64,000 bases of DNA, taken from assembly GCA_963771715.1 (NCBI GenBank), contig CAVYUQ010000010.1, positions 1 through 64,000 on the forward strand, written 5' to 3'. The DNA comes from JACVRW01 sp963771715 (GTDB lineage Bacteria; Actinomycetota; Thermoleophilia; Solirubrobacterales; Thermoleophilaceae). Numbering within the stretch: the first letter of the stretch is position 1; each line of letters begins with the position of its first letter. A program made the position numbers and the translations under genes. Shown piece by piece: positions 32,871-41,467 of this stretch. Under the pieces are notes generated by a model that saw nothing but the letters and a program-made list of their open reading frames with translations, ran no database searches and had not been told where the DNA came from.

Positions 32871-33695
32871 ATGAGGCCCGTCCGGGTTGGCTGCTCAGGT
32901 TGGCAGTACGACAGCTGGCGCGGCCGGTTCTATCCCGAGGGCCTCGGCAAGGGGCGCTGGCTCGAGCACTACGCGCAGGTCTTCGACACCGTCGAGGTCA
33001 ATTCGACCTTCTACGGGCTCGCCTCGCGCGACGCCGTGGCGCGCTGGGTCGAGAAGACGCCGCCGGACTTCGTCTTCGCCGCCAAGGCGAGCCGCTACAT
33101 GACCCACCTCAAGCGCCTTCAGAACCTCGCGGAGGGGATCGGGCGCTACTACGAGAGCATCGAGCCGCTGGTCGAGTCCGGCAAGCTCGGCCCGATCGTC
33201 TGGCAGTTCCCCGCGAACTTCACGCGCGACGACGATCGGCTCGGCGGCGCCCTGCCGCTGCTGCCGCCCGGGCGCCACTGCTTCGAGTTCCGCCATGAGA
33301 GCTGGTTCGCCGAGCCGGTCTACAGGCTGCTGCGCGCGCACGGTGCCGCGCTCGTGATCTCCGACCACCCACGCTGGCCGTTCCAGGCGCGCGAGCTGAC
33401 CACGGACTGGACGCTGGTGCGCCTGCATCACGGCCACCGCGGCCGGCGCGGCAAGTACTCCGAGACGGAGCTGGACGAGTGGGCCCGGCAGATCACCGAG
33501 TGGCGCCGCCGGGCCGAGGTGCTCGTCTACTTCAACAACGACTGGGAGGGCTTCGCGGTGGACAACGCGCTCTCGCTCAGGCGGCGGCTGCGGCGGTCTC
33601 CAGCCGAGTCAGCGCCCGCCGGAGGAGGCGCGACACGTGCATCTGCGAGTAGCCGATCTGCTCGCCGATCTCGCGCTGGGTCAGGTCGTGCATGA
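32871..33695 (+). CDS. DUF72 family protein with extended tail
   Basis: TIM-barrel-like protein of the YecE/DUF72 family. Motifs are VGCSGWQYDSWRGRFYP, FDTVEVNSTFYGLAS, FAAKASRYMTHLKRL, PIVWQFPANFTRD, FEFRHESWF and VYFNNDWEGFAVDNALSL, where the family normally ends. Here the frame runs on for about 37 residues of Ser/Ala/Arg-rich sequence that is antisense to the last 119 bases of the sigma gene. The tail may be non-functional read-through. A TAGGCT box ends 6 bases before ATG 32871. The biochemical role of DUF72 is unknown. Confidence 0.88.
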   Translation: MRPVRVGCSGWQYDSWRGRFYPEGLGKGRWLEHYAQVFDTVEVNSTFYGLASRDAVARWVEKTPPDFVFAAKASRYMTHLKRLQNLAEGIGRYYESIEPLVESGKLGPIVWQFPANFTRDDDRLGGALPLLPPGRHCFEFRHESWFAEPVYRLLRAHGAALVISDHPRWPFQARELTTDWTLVRLHHGHRGRRGKYSETELDEWARQITEWRRRAEVLVYFNNDWEGFAVDNALSLRRRLRRSPAESAPAGGGATRASASSRSARRSRAGSGRA

Positions 33696-34386
33696 AGCGC
33701 AGCTCGACCACCTTCCGCTCGACCTCCGGAAGCGCGTGCCAGGTGCTCGCGATCGCCTCGCGGTCCTCCACGAGCTCGTAGGCCGAGTCCTCGCCGCCGA
33801 GCAGGTCCACAAGCGACGCCGACTCGCCGTCGTCGCGCGCGGCGGGCGCGTCGAGCGATGCCGCCTCGTAGCTGGCGGCGGCCTCCTGCGCCTCCAGCAC
33901 CTGCTCCGCCGAGCAGCCGAGGTGCGCCGCCACCTCGCGCACCTTCGGCGAGCGGCCGAGCTCCTTCGACAGCACCTCCGTCGCGCGGCTCACCGCGAGC
34001 GTGCGCTCCTGAAGGTCGCGCGGGACGTGCAGCGACCATCCCTTGTCGCGGAAGTGGCGCTTCAGCTCGCCGAGGATCGTCGGCGCGGCGTAGCTCGTGA
34101 ACTTCGAGCCGCGGCCGGGCTCGAAGCGGTCGATCGCCTTGATCAGGCCGAGGCTCGCGACCTGCAGCAGGTCGTCGAACGGCTCGTCCGTGTACGTGTA
34201 GCGCAGTGCGAGATCGCGGGCCAGCGGCAGGAAGCGCTCCACGAGCTCCTCGCGCGCGGCGAGGTCTCCGAGTTCGTGGTAGCGCACCAGCAGCAGGCGC
34301 TCGGTTTCGCGCGCGTCCGCGCCGGCACAGGGTGCCCGGCGTGGGGTCCGCGGGATGCGCGGAACCGCGAGTGTTGCAACGGTCAT
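33577..34386 (-). CDS. SigB/SigF/SigG-type sigma-70 factor
   Basis: Alternative sigma factor of about 269 residues, the stress/sporulation-type group 3 family. Region 2 includes RFLPLARDLALRYTYTDEPF, DDLLQVASLGLIKAIDRFEP and KFTSYAAPTILGELKRHFRD. Region 3 has WSLHVPRDLQERTLAVSRA. Region 4 has LRFMHDLTQREIGEQIGYSQMHVSRLLRRAL. ATG 34386, with GGAAGG upstream, is preferred to the further TTG at 34434. Such factors are usually held by an anti-sigma factor; none is encoded nearby. The 3' end overlaps the convergent DUF72 gene. Confidence 0.92.
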   Translation of the reverse strand: MTVATLAVPRIPRTPRRAPCAGADARETERLLLVRYHELGDLAAREELVERFLPLARDLALRYTYTDEPFDDLLQVASLGLIKAIDRFEPGRGSKFTSYAAPTILGELKRHFRDKGWSLHVPRDLQERTLAVSRATEVLSKELGRSPKVREVAAHLGCSAEQVLEAQEAAASYEAASLDAPAARDDGESASLVDLLGGEDSAYELVEDREAIASTWHALPEVERKVVELRFMHDLTQREIGEQIGYSQMHVSRLLRRALTRLETAAAAA

Positions 34387-34547
34387 TGGATCGGACCTTC
34401 CCGTCGTTGTTTGACAGTCAGGTCCGTTGCTCAACCGCTTGCGGCGACTAAGCCCCGTCCCCCTGCAAGGAGTATCTCCCCGCCTCTTGGTTACTAAACC
34501 CGCAGAAAGGGTTGATTTGCAACCCGGGCGCCGGGTACGCGACGAGC

Positions 34548-34967
34548 ATGGGACGAACAGTTGAAGAGATCATGACAACCAACCCGCGCACGGTGAACGT
34601 GGACGACACCGTGCTGGACGGCGCGCAGGTGATGCGCGACAGCGACATCGGCGACGTCGTGGTCGTCGAGGACGGCCAGGTCGCGGGCATCGTGACCGAC
34701 CGCGACATCGCCGTGCGAGCCGTGGCCGAGGGCCGCGACCCGGAGTCCACGACCGTCGGCGAGATCGCCACGACGGGCGTCCAGGCCATCGAGCCGGAGG
34801 CGAGCGTGGACGACGCCCTGCGGATGATGCGCGAGCACGACATCCGCCGGCTGCCGGTCGTGAAGAACGGCCGCCCCGTCGGGATCGTCTCGCTCGGCGA
34901 CCTCGCGGTGGAGCGCGAGCCCGACTCGACGCTCGCCGACATCTCGGCGGCCGCTCCCGACCAGTAG
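34548..34967 (+). CDS. two-CBS-domain protein
   Basis: A 139-residue protein made of a CBS pair. The first unit runs from VEEIMTTNPRTVNVDDTV to GIVTDRDIAVRAVA, the second from VGEIATTGVQAIEPEASV to GIVSLGDLAVER. CBS pairs bind adenine nucleotides and sense energy or redox state; stand-alone pairs are often stress-linked. ATG 34548 is the natural domain start; an in-frame upstream start would add unrelated residues. It is divergent from the sigma factor gene. Confidence 0.92.
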   Translation: MGRTVEEIMTTNPRTVNVDDTVLDGAQVMRDSDIGDVVVVEDGQVAGIVTDRDIAVRAVAEGRDPESTTVGEIATTGVQAIEPEASVDDALRMMREHDIRRLPVVKNGRPVGIVSLGDLAVEREPDSTLADISAAAPDQ

Positions 34968-34984
34968 GGACGCGGAGCCGGGTC

Positions 34985-35633
34985 TCAGCCGCCCACGCCG
35001 GTCGCCTCGTGCGGCGCGCCGACGGGCTTCGACTCGGGCGAGCCGCGCTGGCGCAGGTACACGGCGAGGATCGCCATCGAGCCGACCGCGAGGAACTCGG
35101 ACTGCCAGTTCTGGAGCGTGTTCTCCCAGAAGTCCGCGCTCGTGACGTAGTGCGACCAGGCCACCGGGTCCTGCCGGTGGTCGAGGCGCTCGCTGTTGTA
35201 CTGGACGACCCCCGTCACGGACTGGGCGACCCACGTGCCGATCCAGATCGTTCCCATCACCAGCACGAGCGAGTTCTCGTATAGCGTGCGCCGGATGCCG
35301 CCGACCTTCGCCCAGCGGGGCGAGTTCTGCTGCGCGTAGGGCCCGACCCTCTGCGACTGGTCGGACTCGCGGCCCGCCTTGTCGACCTCCTTCGACTCCG
35401 GCGAGCCCTTCTGGACGAGCCAGACGGTCAGCAGGATCATCAGCGTGAACTGGAGGTACTCGGACTGCCAGTTCTCCATCACGGCCGTCCCGAAGTCCGA
35501 CGACAGCACGTAGCGCAGGAGCGACAGGTGCGGGTCGCCGTGGCTGTCGGCGACGTTGTTGAAGTCGGCATGGCCGGCGATCGCCTGGCCGAACAGCGCG
35601 GCAGGAAGACGCGAAGACGTCGAAGTGGCGCAT
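34985..35633 (-). CDS. DUF6766-type membrane protein, frameshifted near the start
   Basis: Membrane protein with two similar halves. Each has an aromatic segment ending in a membrane helix and the tag RGSPESK: FGTAVMENWQSEYLQFTLMI with VWLVQKGSPESK, and FWENTLQNWQSEFLAVGSMA with VYLRQRGSPESK. The N-terminus is broken: removing the base at 35613 joins MRHFDV to LPAALFGQAIAGHADFNN, though this leaves a shorter first helix than the family usually has. It follows the 27-residue peptide gene by 2 bases. The function of DUF6766 is unknown. Confidence 0.78.
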
Positions 35634-35635
35634 CG

Positions 35636-35719
35636 TCAGTTGTGCGTCAGCCCGAGGGCCGTGAAGTAGGCGATCCCACCGACGATCAGGGACAGGTAGA
35701 CGTAGAACATCGCGCGCAT
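35636..35719 (-). CDS. 27-residue single-helix membrane peptide
   Basis: A tiny gene encoding MRAMFYVYLSLIVGGIAYF followed by TALGLTHN and TGA. Almost the entire peptide is one membrane helix. Its ATG is one base after the lipoprotein gene stop, and its stop is 2 bases before the DUF6766 start, so it fills the operon gap exactly. The spacing and hydrophobic pattern argue that it is translated. The function is unknown; it may be a subunit of, or regulator for, the DUF6766 membrane protein. Confidence 0.65.
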   Translation of the reverse strand: MRAMFYVYLSLIVGGIAYFTALGLTHN

Positions 35720-35720
35720 G

Positions 35721-36122
35721 TCAGTCCTCCAGCTCGCAGTCGTAGGGCTGCTCGGGGGCGGTCGGCTCGCAGCCGGCAGCGGACAGCATCCAGTCATGCG
35801 GGCCCTTGTCGAGGAAGTCGCTGCCTCCCTCCGCGCGCTGAGCGAAAGCGCTCGTCACGTACACGCGGGTGTCTGCGATCGTGCCGCCCGTGGGCAGCTC
35901 GAGCGTCAGGATCGCCTCCTCGCACGGCTTCTTCTCCTGCTGCTCGAGCTTCGAGGCGGTCTCGGGGCTGAGCTCGCCGCAGGCGGCCGCGCCGTCGCGA
36001 GCTTCGAGGGCGGCGTGGAAGCGTCCGGCGACCGCCGCCGCGTCGCGCTCCCGGCCCGCCGTGCCGCACCCCGCCACGCCGAGCGCGAGCAGGCAGGCGC
36101 AGGGGAGGGGCTTCGGGCGCAC
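35721..36122 (-). CDS. lipoprotein of unknown function
   Basis: A 133-residue exported protein beginning at GTG 36122. The signal peptide PLPCACLLALGVAGC ends in a lipobox (GVAGC). The mature part, VAGRFHAALEARDGAAACGEL followed by SPETASKLEQQEKKPCEEA, resembles the small lipoproteins of NTF2-like fold common in actinobacteria. Four cysteines in the mature part could form two disulphides. Its stop lies one base before the small peptide gene. The longer open frame upstream is antisense to the FAD-Rieske gene. Confidence 0.75.
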   Translation of the reverse strand: MRPKPLPCACLLALGVAGCGTAGRERDAAAVAGRFHAALEARDGAAACGELSPETASKLEQQEKKPCEEAILTLELPTGGTIADTRVYVTSAFAQRAEGGSDFLDKGPHDWMLSAAGCEPTAPEQPYDCELED

Positions 36123-36170
36123 AACGCCACACGTATGCCCCGGTGTTGAGGCGGGGCAAACCGGGTAGCG

Positions 36171-37628
36171 ATGGGCGCGGTGGTGGGCTCCCTCTGGTTC
36201 CAGGACGCCACGCGGCCGGCGCGGGCGCCGCTCGACCGCGACGTGACCGTGGACGTGGCCGTGCTGGGCGCGGGCATCGTCGGGCTCACGACGGCGCTTC
36301 TGCTGGAGCGCCAGGGGGCGCGGGTGGCGGTGCTCGAGGCCCGCCGCGTCGGCGCGGGCGCGAGCGGCTACAACACCGCGAAGCTGAGCTCGCTGCACGG
36401 GCTCACCTACCGCAGGCTCGCCGGCAGCGTCGGCATGGATGCCGCGCGCACGTACGGGGCGGCCAACGAGGCGGGGATCGCGCGGGTGTTCGAGCTCGCC
36501 GAGGAGCTCGGCATCGACTGCGACCTGCGCCGCAAGCCCAACTACACGTACACGGAGTCCGGCTCGGACCTCGACGAGGTGCGCGCGGAGGCGGAGCTGG
36601 CCCGCGAGCTCGGGCTGCCGGCCTCCTACGCCGACGACCTCGATCTCCCGTTTCCGGTGCAGGGCGCGGTGCGCTTCGACGACCAGGCGGAGTTCCACCC
36701 CGTGAGGTACCTCGACGGCATCGCCGCGGCCCTCGAGGGGCGGCTGCACGAGGGCACGATGGCGACCCACGTGAACGGCGGCCGCGTGCGGACGGCCGTC
36801 GGAGCGACGGTGACCGCGGGCCACGTGGTCGTGGCCACGCACCTGCCGTTCCTGGACCGCGGGCTGTACTTCGCGCGCTGCCACCCGGAGCGCTCCTACG
36901 TGGTGGCCGGCCGTACCAGCGAGGCGCCCGCCGCGATGTACCTGTCCACCGAGCAGCCCGCGCACTCGATCCGGGCGCACGGCGAGTGGCTGCTCGTGGG
37001 AGGGGAGAGCCACAAGACCGGCCAGACGGACGCCGCCGAGCGCTACGCCCGCCTGGAGGCGTGGGCGCGCGAGCGCTTCGGAATCGAGCCCGAGCTGCGC
37101 TGGGCCACGCAGGACCACATGCCCGCCGACGGCGTGCCGTACGTGGGGCGCCACGACCCGCTGTCCTCGAACGTGTGGGTCGCGACCGGCTTCCGCAAGT
37201 GGGGCCTGGCGATGGGCACGGCGGCGGCCGAGCTGCTGGCCGCGCAGATCGCCGGGCGCGACCACCCGTGGGCCTCGCTGTTCAACCCGCAGCGGCTGCG
37301 GCCGAAGGCGGGCGCGGCCTCGTTCGTCAAGGAGAACGCGAACGTGGCGCTCCGCTTCTTCGGCGACCGCGTGGTCAAGCGCGGCAGCGTCGACGACATC
37401 GCGCCGGGGGAGGGGCGCATCGTCGGCGCGGGGCTCGGCCAGCGAGCCGCCTATCGCGACGACGACGGCACGCTGCACGAGCTGTCGGCGCGCTGCACGC
37501 ACCTCGGCTGCATCGTGAACTGGAACTCCGCCGAGCGCACCTGGGACTGTCCCTGCCACGGCTCGCGCTTCGCCGCCACGGGCGAGGTCATCGAGGGCCC
37601 GGCGGTGCGCCCGCTCACGGGTCCTTGA
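36171..37628 (+). CDS. FAD-dependent oxidoreductase with C-terminal Rieske domain
   Basis: Fusion of a DAO-type FAD oxidoreductase with a Rieske [2Fe-2S] domain, 485 residues. The FAD motif is VAVLGAGIVGLTTALLLERQG (near 29-49), followed by GASGYNTAKLSSLHGLTY, and later VWVATGFRKWGLAMGTAAA. The Rieske ligands are CTHLGC (near 445) and CPCHGS (near 463). Such fusions are widespread and are thought to pass electrons from an amine or similar donor through the iron-sulphur cluster. The substrate is unknown. The last 14 bases overlap the convergent debranching-type gene. Confidence 0.92.
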   Translation: MGAVVGSLWFQDATRPARAPLDRDVTVDVAVLGAGIVGLTTALLLERQGARVAVLEARRVGAGASGYNTAKLSSLHGLTYRRLAGSVGMDAARTYGAANEAGIARVFELAEELGIDCDLRRKPNYTYTESGSDLDEVRAEAELARELGLPASYADDLDLPFPVQGAVRFDDQAEFHPVRYLDGIAAALEGRLHEGTMATHVNGGRVRTAVGATVTAGHVVVATHLPFLDRGLYFARCHPERSYVVAGRTSEAPAAMYLSTEQPAHSIRAHGEWLLVGGESHKTGQTDAAERYARLEAWARERFGIEPELRWATQDHMPADGVPYVGRHDPLSSNVWVATGFRKWGLAMGTAAAELLAAQIAGRDHPWASLFNPQRLRPKAGAASFVKENANVALRFFGDRVVKRGSVDDIAPGEGRIVGAGLGQRAAYRDDDGTLHELSARCTHLGCIVNWNSAERTWDCPCHGSRFAATGEVIEGPAVRPLTGP

Positions 37629-39748
37629 GCCCGCGGCGGTCGGCCGCGATCTCGAGCACCACCTCGGCGTCGCCCTCGATGCGGGCGTCGGCGAGCGTCA
37701 CGTGCTCGCCGGCGCGCTCGAACACGAGGTCGATCCTGGCATTGCCCAGCGCGAGCCCGGTCAGCTCGACGCGGTTGAGCCAGCGCGGCAGCGACGGCCG
37801 CACGACCGCGAGCCGGTTCTCGAGCGCGTCCGGGCTCAGCCCGAGCCCCCACTTGAGCAGGAACGGGATCGAACCCGCCGCCCACGCCTGCGGCTGGCAG
37901 GCCACCGGGTAGGGCACCGGCTCGTCGAACTCCTCGCGCGAGAAGCCGCCGAACAGCTCGGGCAGCCGGTAGTCGTCGAAGCGCGAGGCCGCCTCGAGCA
38001 GCCCTTCGAAGATCAGCGTGAAGTCCTCGTCGAAGCCGTAGCGGCGCAGCCCGAACGCGATCAGCGCGCTGTCGTGCGGCCACACGGATCCGGTGTGGTA
38101 GCCCACCGGGTTGTACGCGGGGTGGCTCTCCGCCAGCGTCCGGACTCCCCAGCCCGTGAACATGTCGTCCGACATCAGGACGTCGCGGATGGCGCGTGCC
38201 CGCTCGTCGCTCACAGCGTTGGCCCAGAGCAGGTGGCCCTGGTTCGAGGTGAGGCCGGAGCCCGGGCGCTTGTCGCCGTCCAGCCCGATCGCGTAGCAGC
38301 CGGGGTCGGGGAGCCAGAAGCGATCGAGCGCCGCCTCCACCGCGTCGGCGTCGGCGCGCAGCCGCTCGGCCCGCGCCCCGTCGCCGTCGAGCTCGAACAT
38401 GCGGGCCATCAGCCGCTTCGCGCGGAGCACGTAGCCCTGCACCTCCACGAGCGCCACCGGCGACGCCGAGCGGCTCGCCGTCGTCGTAGGGGACGCCGTC
38501 GGCGGAGTCCTTCCAGCCCTGCGTGACCAGCCCGTGGGGCGAGCGCCGCTGGTACTCGACGAGGCCGTCGCCATCCAGGTCGCCGTAGCGGTCGATCCAC
38601 TCGAGCGCGGCCTCGGCGGGCCCGCGCAGCTCGCGGAAGAGGTCGAGATTGCCGGACCAGTTGGCGTGCTGCCCCAGCAGGCACAGGAACAGCGGTGTGG
38701 CATCCACCGAGCCGTAGTAGCGCGCGAACGGCGTCTCGCCGAGCGTCGCCGGCTCGCCCACGCGCAGCTCGTGGAGAACCTTGCCGGGCTCCTCGTCGCG
38801 CTCGTCGTTGTACTCCTGCCCGAGCCTGCCGGCCAGCAGCCGGAGCGTCTGCTCGGCGATGCCGGGGACGAACGAGAGCATCTCGAACGAGGTGATCAGG
38901 CTGTCGCGGCCGAAGAGCGTGGCGAACCAGGGCACGCCCGCGGCGTAGTACGACTGCCCGTCGAGCTCGGAGTGGAGCAGATCCAGGTCGTCGAGTGAAC
39001 GCTCGAGGATGCGGTTGAAGAGCTGGTCGTCGGTGGTCACCCCGGTGCGGCCCTCGTCGCGGCGGCGCGGGACGCCCTTGGCGACCTCGCCGTCGCCGCG
39101 CTCGGACACCTCGAAGTCCAGGACCAGGTCGATCGCGCCGCGCGGCTCGAGCTCCAGGTCGAAGACCAGCGACCCGCCCTCCACCCAGCGCGGCGCCGGC
39201 GCCGCGTGGATGGCGGTGGTCCGGCGCACCCCGTCGCGCCCCACGAGCGAGAAGCCGTCGGGCCCGGCGTCGGGCGCCGGCCGCTCGTGCTTCGGAACGA
39301 TCCCGCGCAGCTCGAGCATCGGCTGGAAGTCCGCTCCGAGCCGGAGCTCGACCGGGAGCCGGATCGCCTCCCGGTGGTAGCTGCGAACGGAGATCCGCTG
39401 CCGCAGCGCGCCCGCGGCCTCCACGTTTCGCTCCACACGCAGCCGCAGCGACTCTCCGGGGAGGCTCTGCCCGTTCGCCAGCTCGAGGCCGGGGTTGGTG
39501 AGCTCGTGGACGGCCTGCGTGCCCGCGGCGTCGGTGGCGGTCAGGAGCCGCGGCAGCTGCCCGCAGATGCGCAGCTCGTGCACGCACAGGAAGCGGCAGT
39601 CGCGGAACCACAGCCCCAGGGGGTGCTCGACGTCGGCCGGCAGGCGGCCGTCGTGCATGGAAACCAGGAAGACGTTGCCATCCTTGATGACGATGGTGTC
39701 GGCGAGGTTCCCCAGGTCGCCGAGGGGACTGTCCATGCAAACCAGCAT
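37615..39748 (-). CDS. glycogen debranching-type amylo-alpha-1,6-glucosidase, frameshifted
   Basis: A protein of about 710 residues after correcting one base. The N-terminal glycogen-debranching beta domain runs from NLADTIVIKDGNVFLVSMHD to about 250; the C-terminal (alpha/alpha)6 barrel shows YYAAGVPWFATLFGRDSLI, GWKDSADGVPYDDG, SNQGHLLWANAV, WGVRTLAESHPAYNPVGYH and TGSVWPHDSALI. Conserved Asp/Glu residues of the glucosidase family are in GRDSLI, WKDS and the PHD motif. Removing the base at 38468 restores GEPLASPVALVEVQGY. No signal peptide is seen, so it acts inside the cell on alpha-glucans. It converges on the FAD-Rieske gene and is divergent from the glycosyltransferase. Confidence 0.87.
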
Positions 39749-39794
39749 TGCATCCGCACCGCGTGGGTACAGGCGGCGGACGGAAAGGATTCCT

Positions 39795-40842
39795 ATGAAG
39801 ATCGCAATGCTCGCCCCGCCCTGGATTGAGATCCCTCCGCCCGGCTACGGAGGGATCGAGCAGGTCGTGGCGCTGCTCGCGGCCCGAGCTCACCGAGCGC
39901 GGTCACCACGTGACGCTGTTCGCCGCGCCGGGCACGCGCTCGCGCGCCCGGGTGCTGTCCCCGCTCGAGAGCCCGCAGCCGGACTCCATCGAAATGGCCC
40001 TCTACGAGGCGGACCACGTGGCGAGCACGTTCGCGCGCATGGAGCAGTCGGACCCGCCGTTCGACGTTCTGCACGACCACTGCGGCTTCACCGCGTTCGC
40101 GTTCGCGGACCGGATCGACACCCCCGTGGTCCACACGCTGCACGGGCCGTTCACCGAGGACACGTCGGCGTTCTACGCGCGGCACGCGCACAAGGCGAGC
40201 GCTGTGGCGCTCAGCCGCTACCAGGCCGAGCAGGCGCCCGACGGGCTCGATGTCGTGGCGGTGATCGGCAACCCGATCGTGGTCGGCGACTTCCCGTTCC
40301 GCGACGACAAGGACGACTACCTGCTCTGGATCGGCCGGCTCAACGACGACAAGGGGCCGCAGCGGGCGATCGCCGCAGCGCAGGAGGCCGGCGTACCGCT
40401 CGTACTGGCCGGCCCGGTGCAGCCCGGGGAGGAGGACTTCTTCAAGCGCGAGGTCAAGCCGCACATCGACGATGACGGCGTCCGCTACATCGGCGAGGTG
40501 GGTGACGAGAAGGGCGACCTCTACGCCGGCGCCCGCGCGCTCCTTATGCCGATCCGCTGGCCGGAGCCCTTCGGGCTCGTGATGACCGAGGCGATGGCGT
40601 GTGGCACACCGGTGATCGCGTTCGCCGACGGCTCGGCGCCCGAGCTGGTGCTGGACGGCGAGACCGGCTTCGTGGTGGAGGACGAGCACGGCATGGCTGA
40701 GGCCGTCGGGCGCCTTGACGAGATCGACCCGGCGCGCTGCCGCGCCAGCGCGGAGGAGCGCTTCGACGTGGTGCCAGTGGCGGCGGCGTACGAGCGCGCG
40801 TACGAGCTGGTGGCGCAGGGCGCTCGCTCCCCCATTCGTTGA
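39795..40842 (+). CDS. GT4-family glycosyltransferase, frameshifted
   Basis: Retaining glycosyltransferase of about 348 residues. The N-terminal GT4 start is IAMLAPPWIEIPPPGYGGIE, with VLHDHCGFTAFAFADRI and HTLHGPFTED in the acceptor half. The nucleotide-sugar half has WIGRLNDDKGP and the E-x7-E motif within PEPFGLVMTEAMACGTPVIA. Removing one C at 39883-39885 restores LLAAELTERGHHVTLF. GGAAAGGA precedes ATG 39795. It lies beside the debranching-type gene, so a role in glucan or glycoside synthesis is plausible. Confidence 0.88.
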
Positions 40843-40867
40843 CTTGGCTCTAGAAGGGGGGTACCCT
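40839..40867 (+). promoter_or_regulatory. promoter of the zinc-ribbon gene
   Basis: TTGACT and TACCCT are separated by exactly 17 bases, the best consensus promoter in the window. The -35 overlaps the glycosyltransferase stop codon. A leader with GAGGAGA precedes ATG 40891. Confidence 0.7.
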
Positions 40868-40890
40868 GGCTGCCCCCCCGAGGAGAGCGA

Positions 40891-41076
40891 ATGGCGTATC
40901 TCAACTGCCCCACCTGCCGACTGACCGTCTACAGCCCGGCACTGGGTCTCAACAGTGAGGAGTGCCCGCGCTGCCGCGCGAAGCTCGGCAAGGTGAGCCG
41001 GCTGTTCCGCTCCTCCGTTCCGGCGCGGCTCGCCGAGACCCGACGGACCGAGAGGCCGGCGGAGACGCAGCCCTAG
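40891..41076 (+). CDS. small zinc-ribbon protein
   Basis: A 61-residue protein with a zinc ribbon made of CPTC (6-9) and CPRC (25-28), followed by a basic tail. It has a strong promoter, a GAGGAGA ribosome site and an ATG start. Proteins of this size and design often bind nucleic acid or act as zinc-dependent adaptors; no specific role can be given. The DUF2294 gene starts 20 bases downstream. Confidence 0.75.
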   Translation: MAYLNCPTCRLTVYSPALGLNSEECPRCRAKLGKVSRLFRSSVPARLAETRRTERPAETQP

Positions 41077-41096
41077 CTCGCTGCCAATCCACGCCA

Positions 41097-41465
41097 ATGG
41101 AACGGACTCCGACCACGGAATCGGTGAGCAGCCAGGGAGAGCAGCTGGCAGTTGTTACGAACGGAATCGTCGGGCTCTTTCGCGAGTACTACGGCCGCGG
41201 GCCCACCAAGGCGAAGAGCTTCCTGCTCGACGGGTACATCGTCGTCTGCGTGCTCGAGGACACGATGACGACGGTCGAGCAGACGCTCGTCAAGAACGGG
41301 AACGGCGACATGGTCAGGCAGGTGCGGCTGACGTTCCAGGAGGCGATGGCGGACCAGTTCGAGGGAGTCGTCGCGGCGGCCATGGGGCGGCGCGTGACGG
41401 CGTACCACAGCCAGCTCACCATGGAGCCCGACATGGGCTTCGAGTTCTTCGTCCTCGAGCAGTAG
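41097..41465 (+). CDS. DUF2294 family protein
   Basis: A 122-residue protein matching the DUF2294 family: GIVGLFREYYGRGPTKAKSF, CVLEDTMTTVEQTLVKNG, VRLTFQEAMADQFEGVVAAA and RRVTAYHSQLTMEPDMGFEFF. Family members are small soluble alpha/beta proteins of unknown function, frequent in Firmicutes and actinobacteria. Clear ribosome site not seen. It converges on the DUF1360 gene with two bases between stops. Confidence 0.85.
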   Translation: MERTPTTESVSSQGEQLAVVTNGIVGLFREYYGRGPTKAKSFLLDGYIVVCVLEDTMTTVEQTLVKNGNGDMVRQVRLTFQEAMADQFEGVVAAAMGRRVTAYHSQLTMEPDMGFEFFVLEQ

Positions 41466-41467
41466 CG

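Noticed and set aside
33577..34434. TTG 34434 as start of the SigB/F-type factor.
   Set aside because: The extra residues are unlike the family, whereas ATG 34386 has GGAAGG at a proper distance.
35721..37559. A 612-residue minus-strand frame through the FAD-Rieske gene.
   Set aside because: Only its last 133 residues, after GTG 36122, look like a protein (lipobox and small lipoprotein); the rest is antisense to the conserved oxidoreductase.
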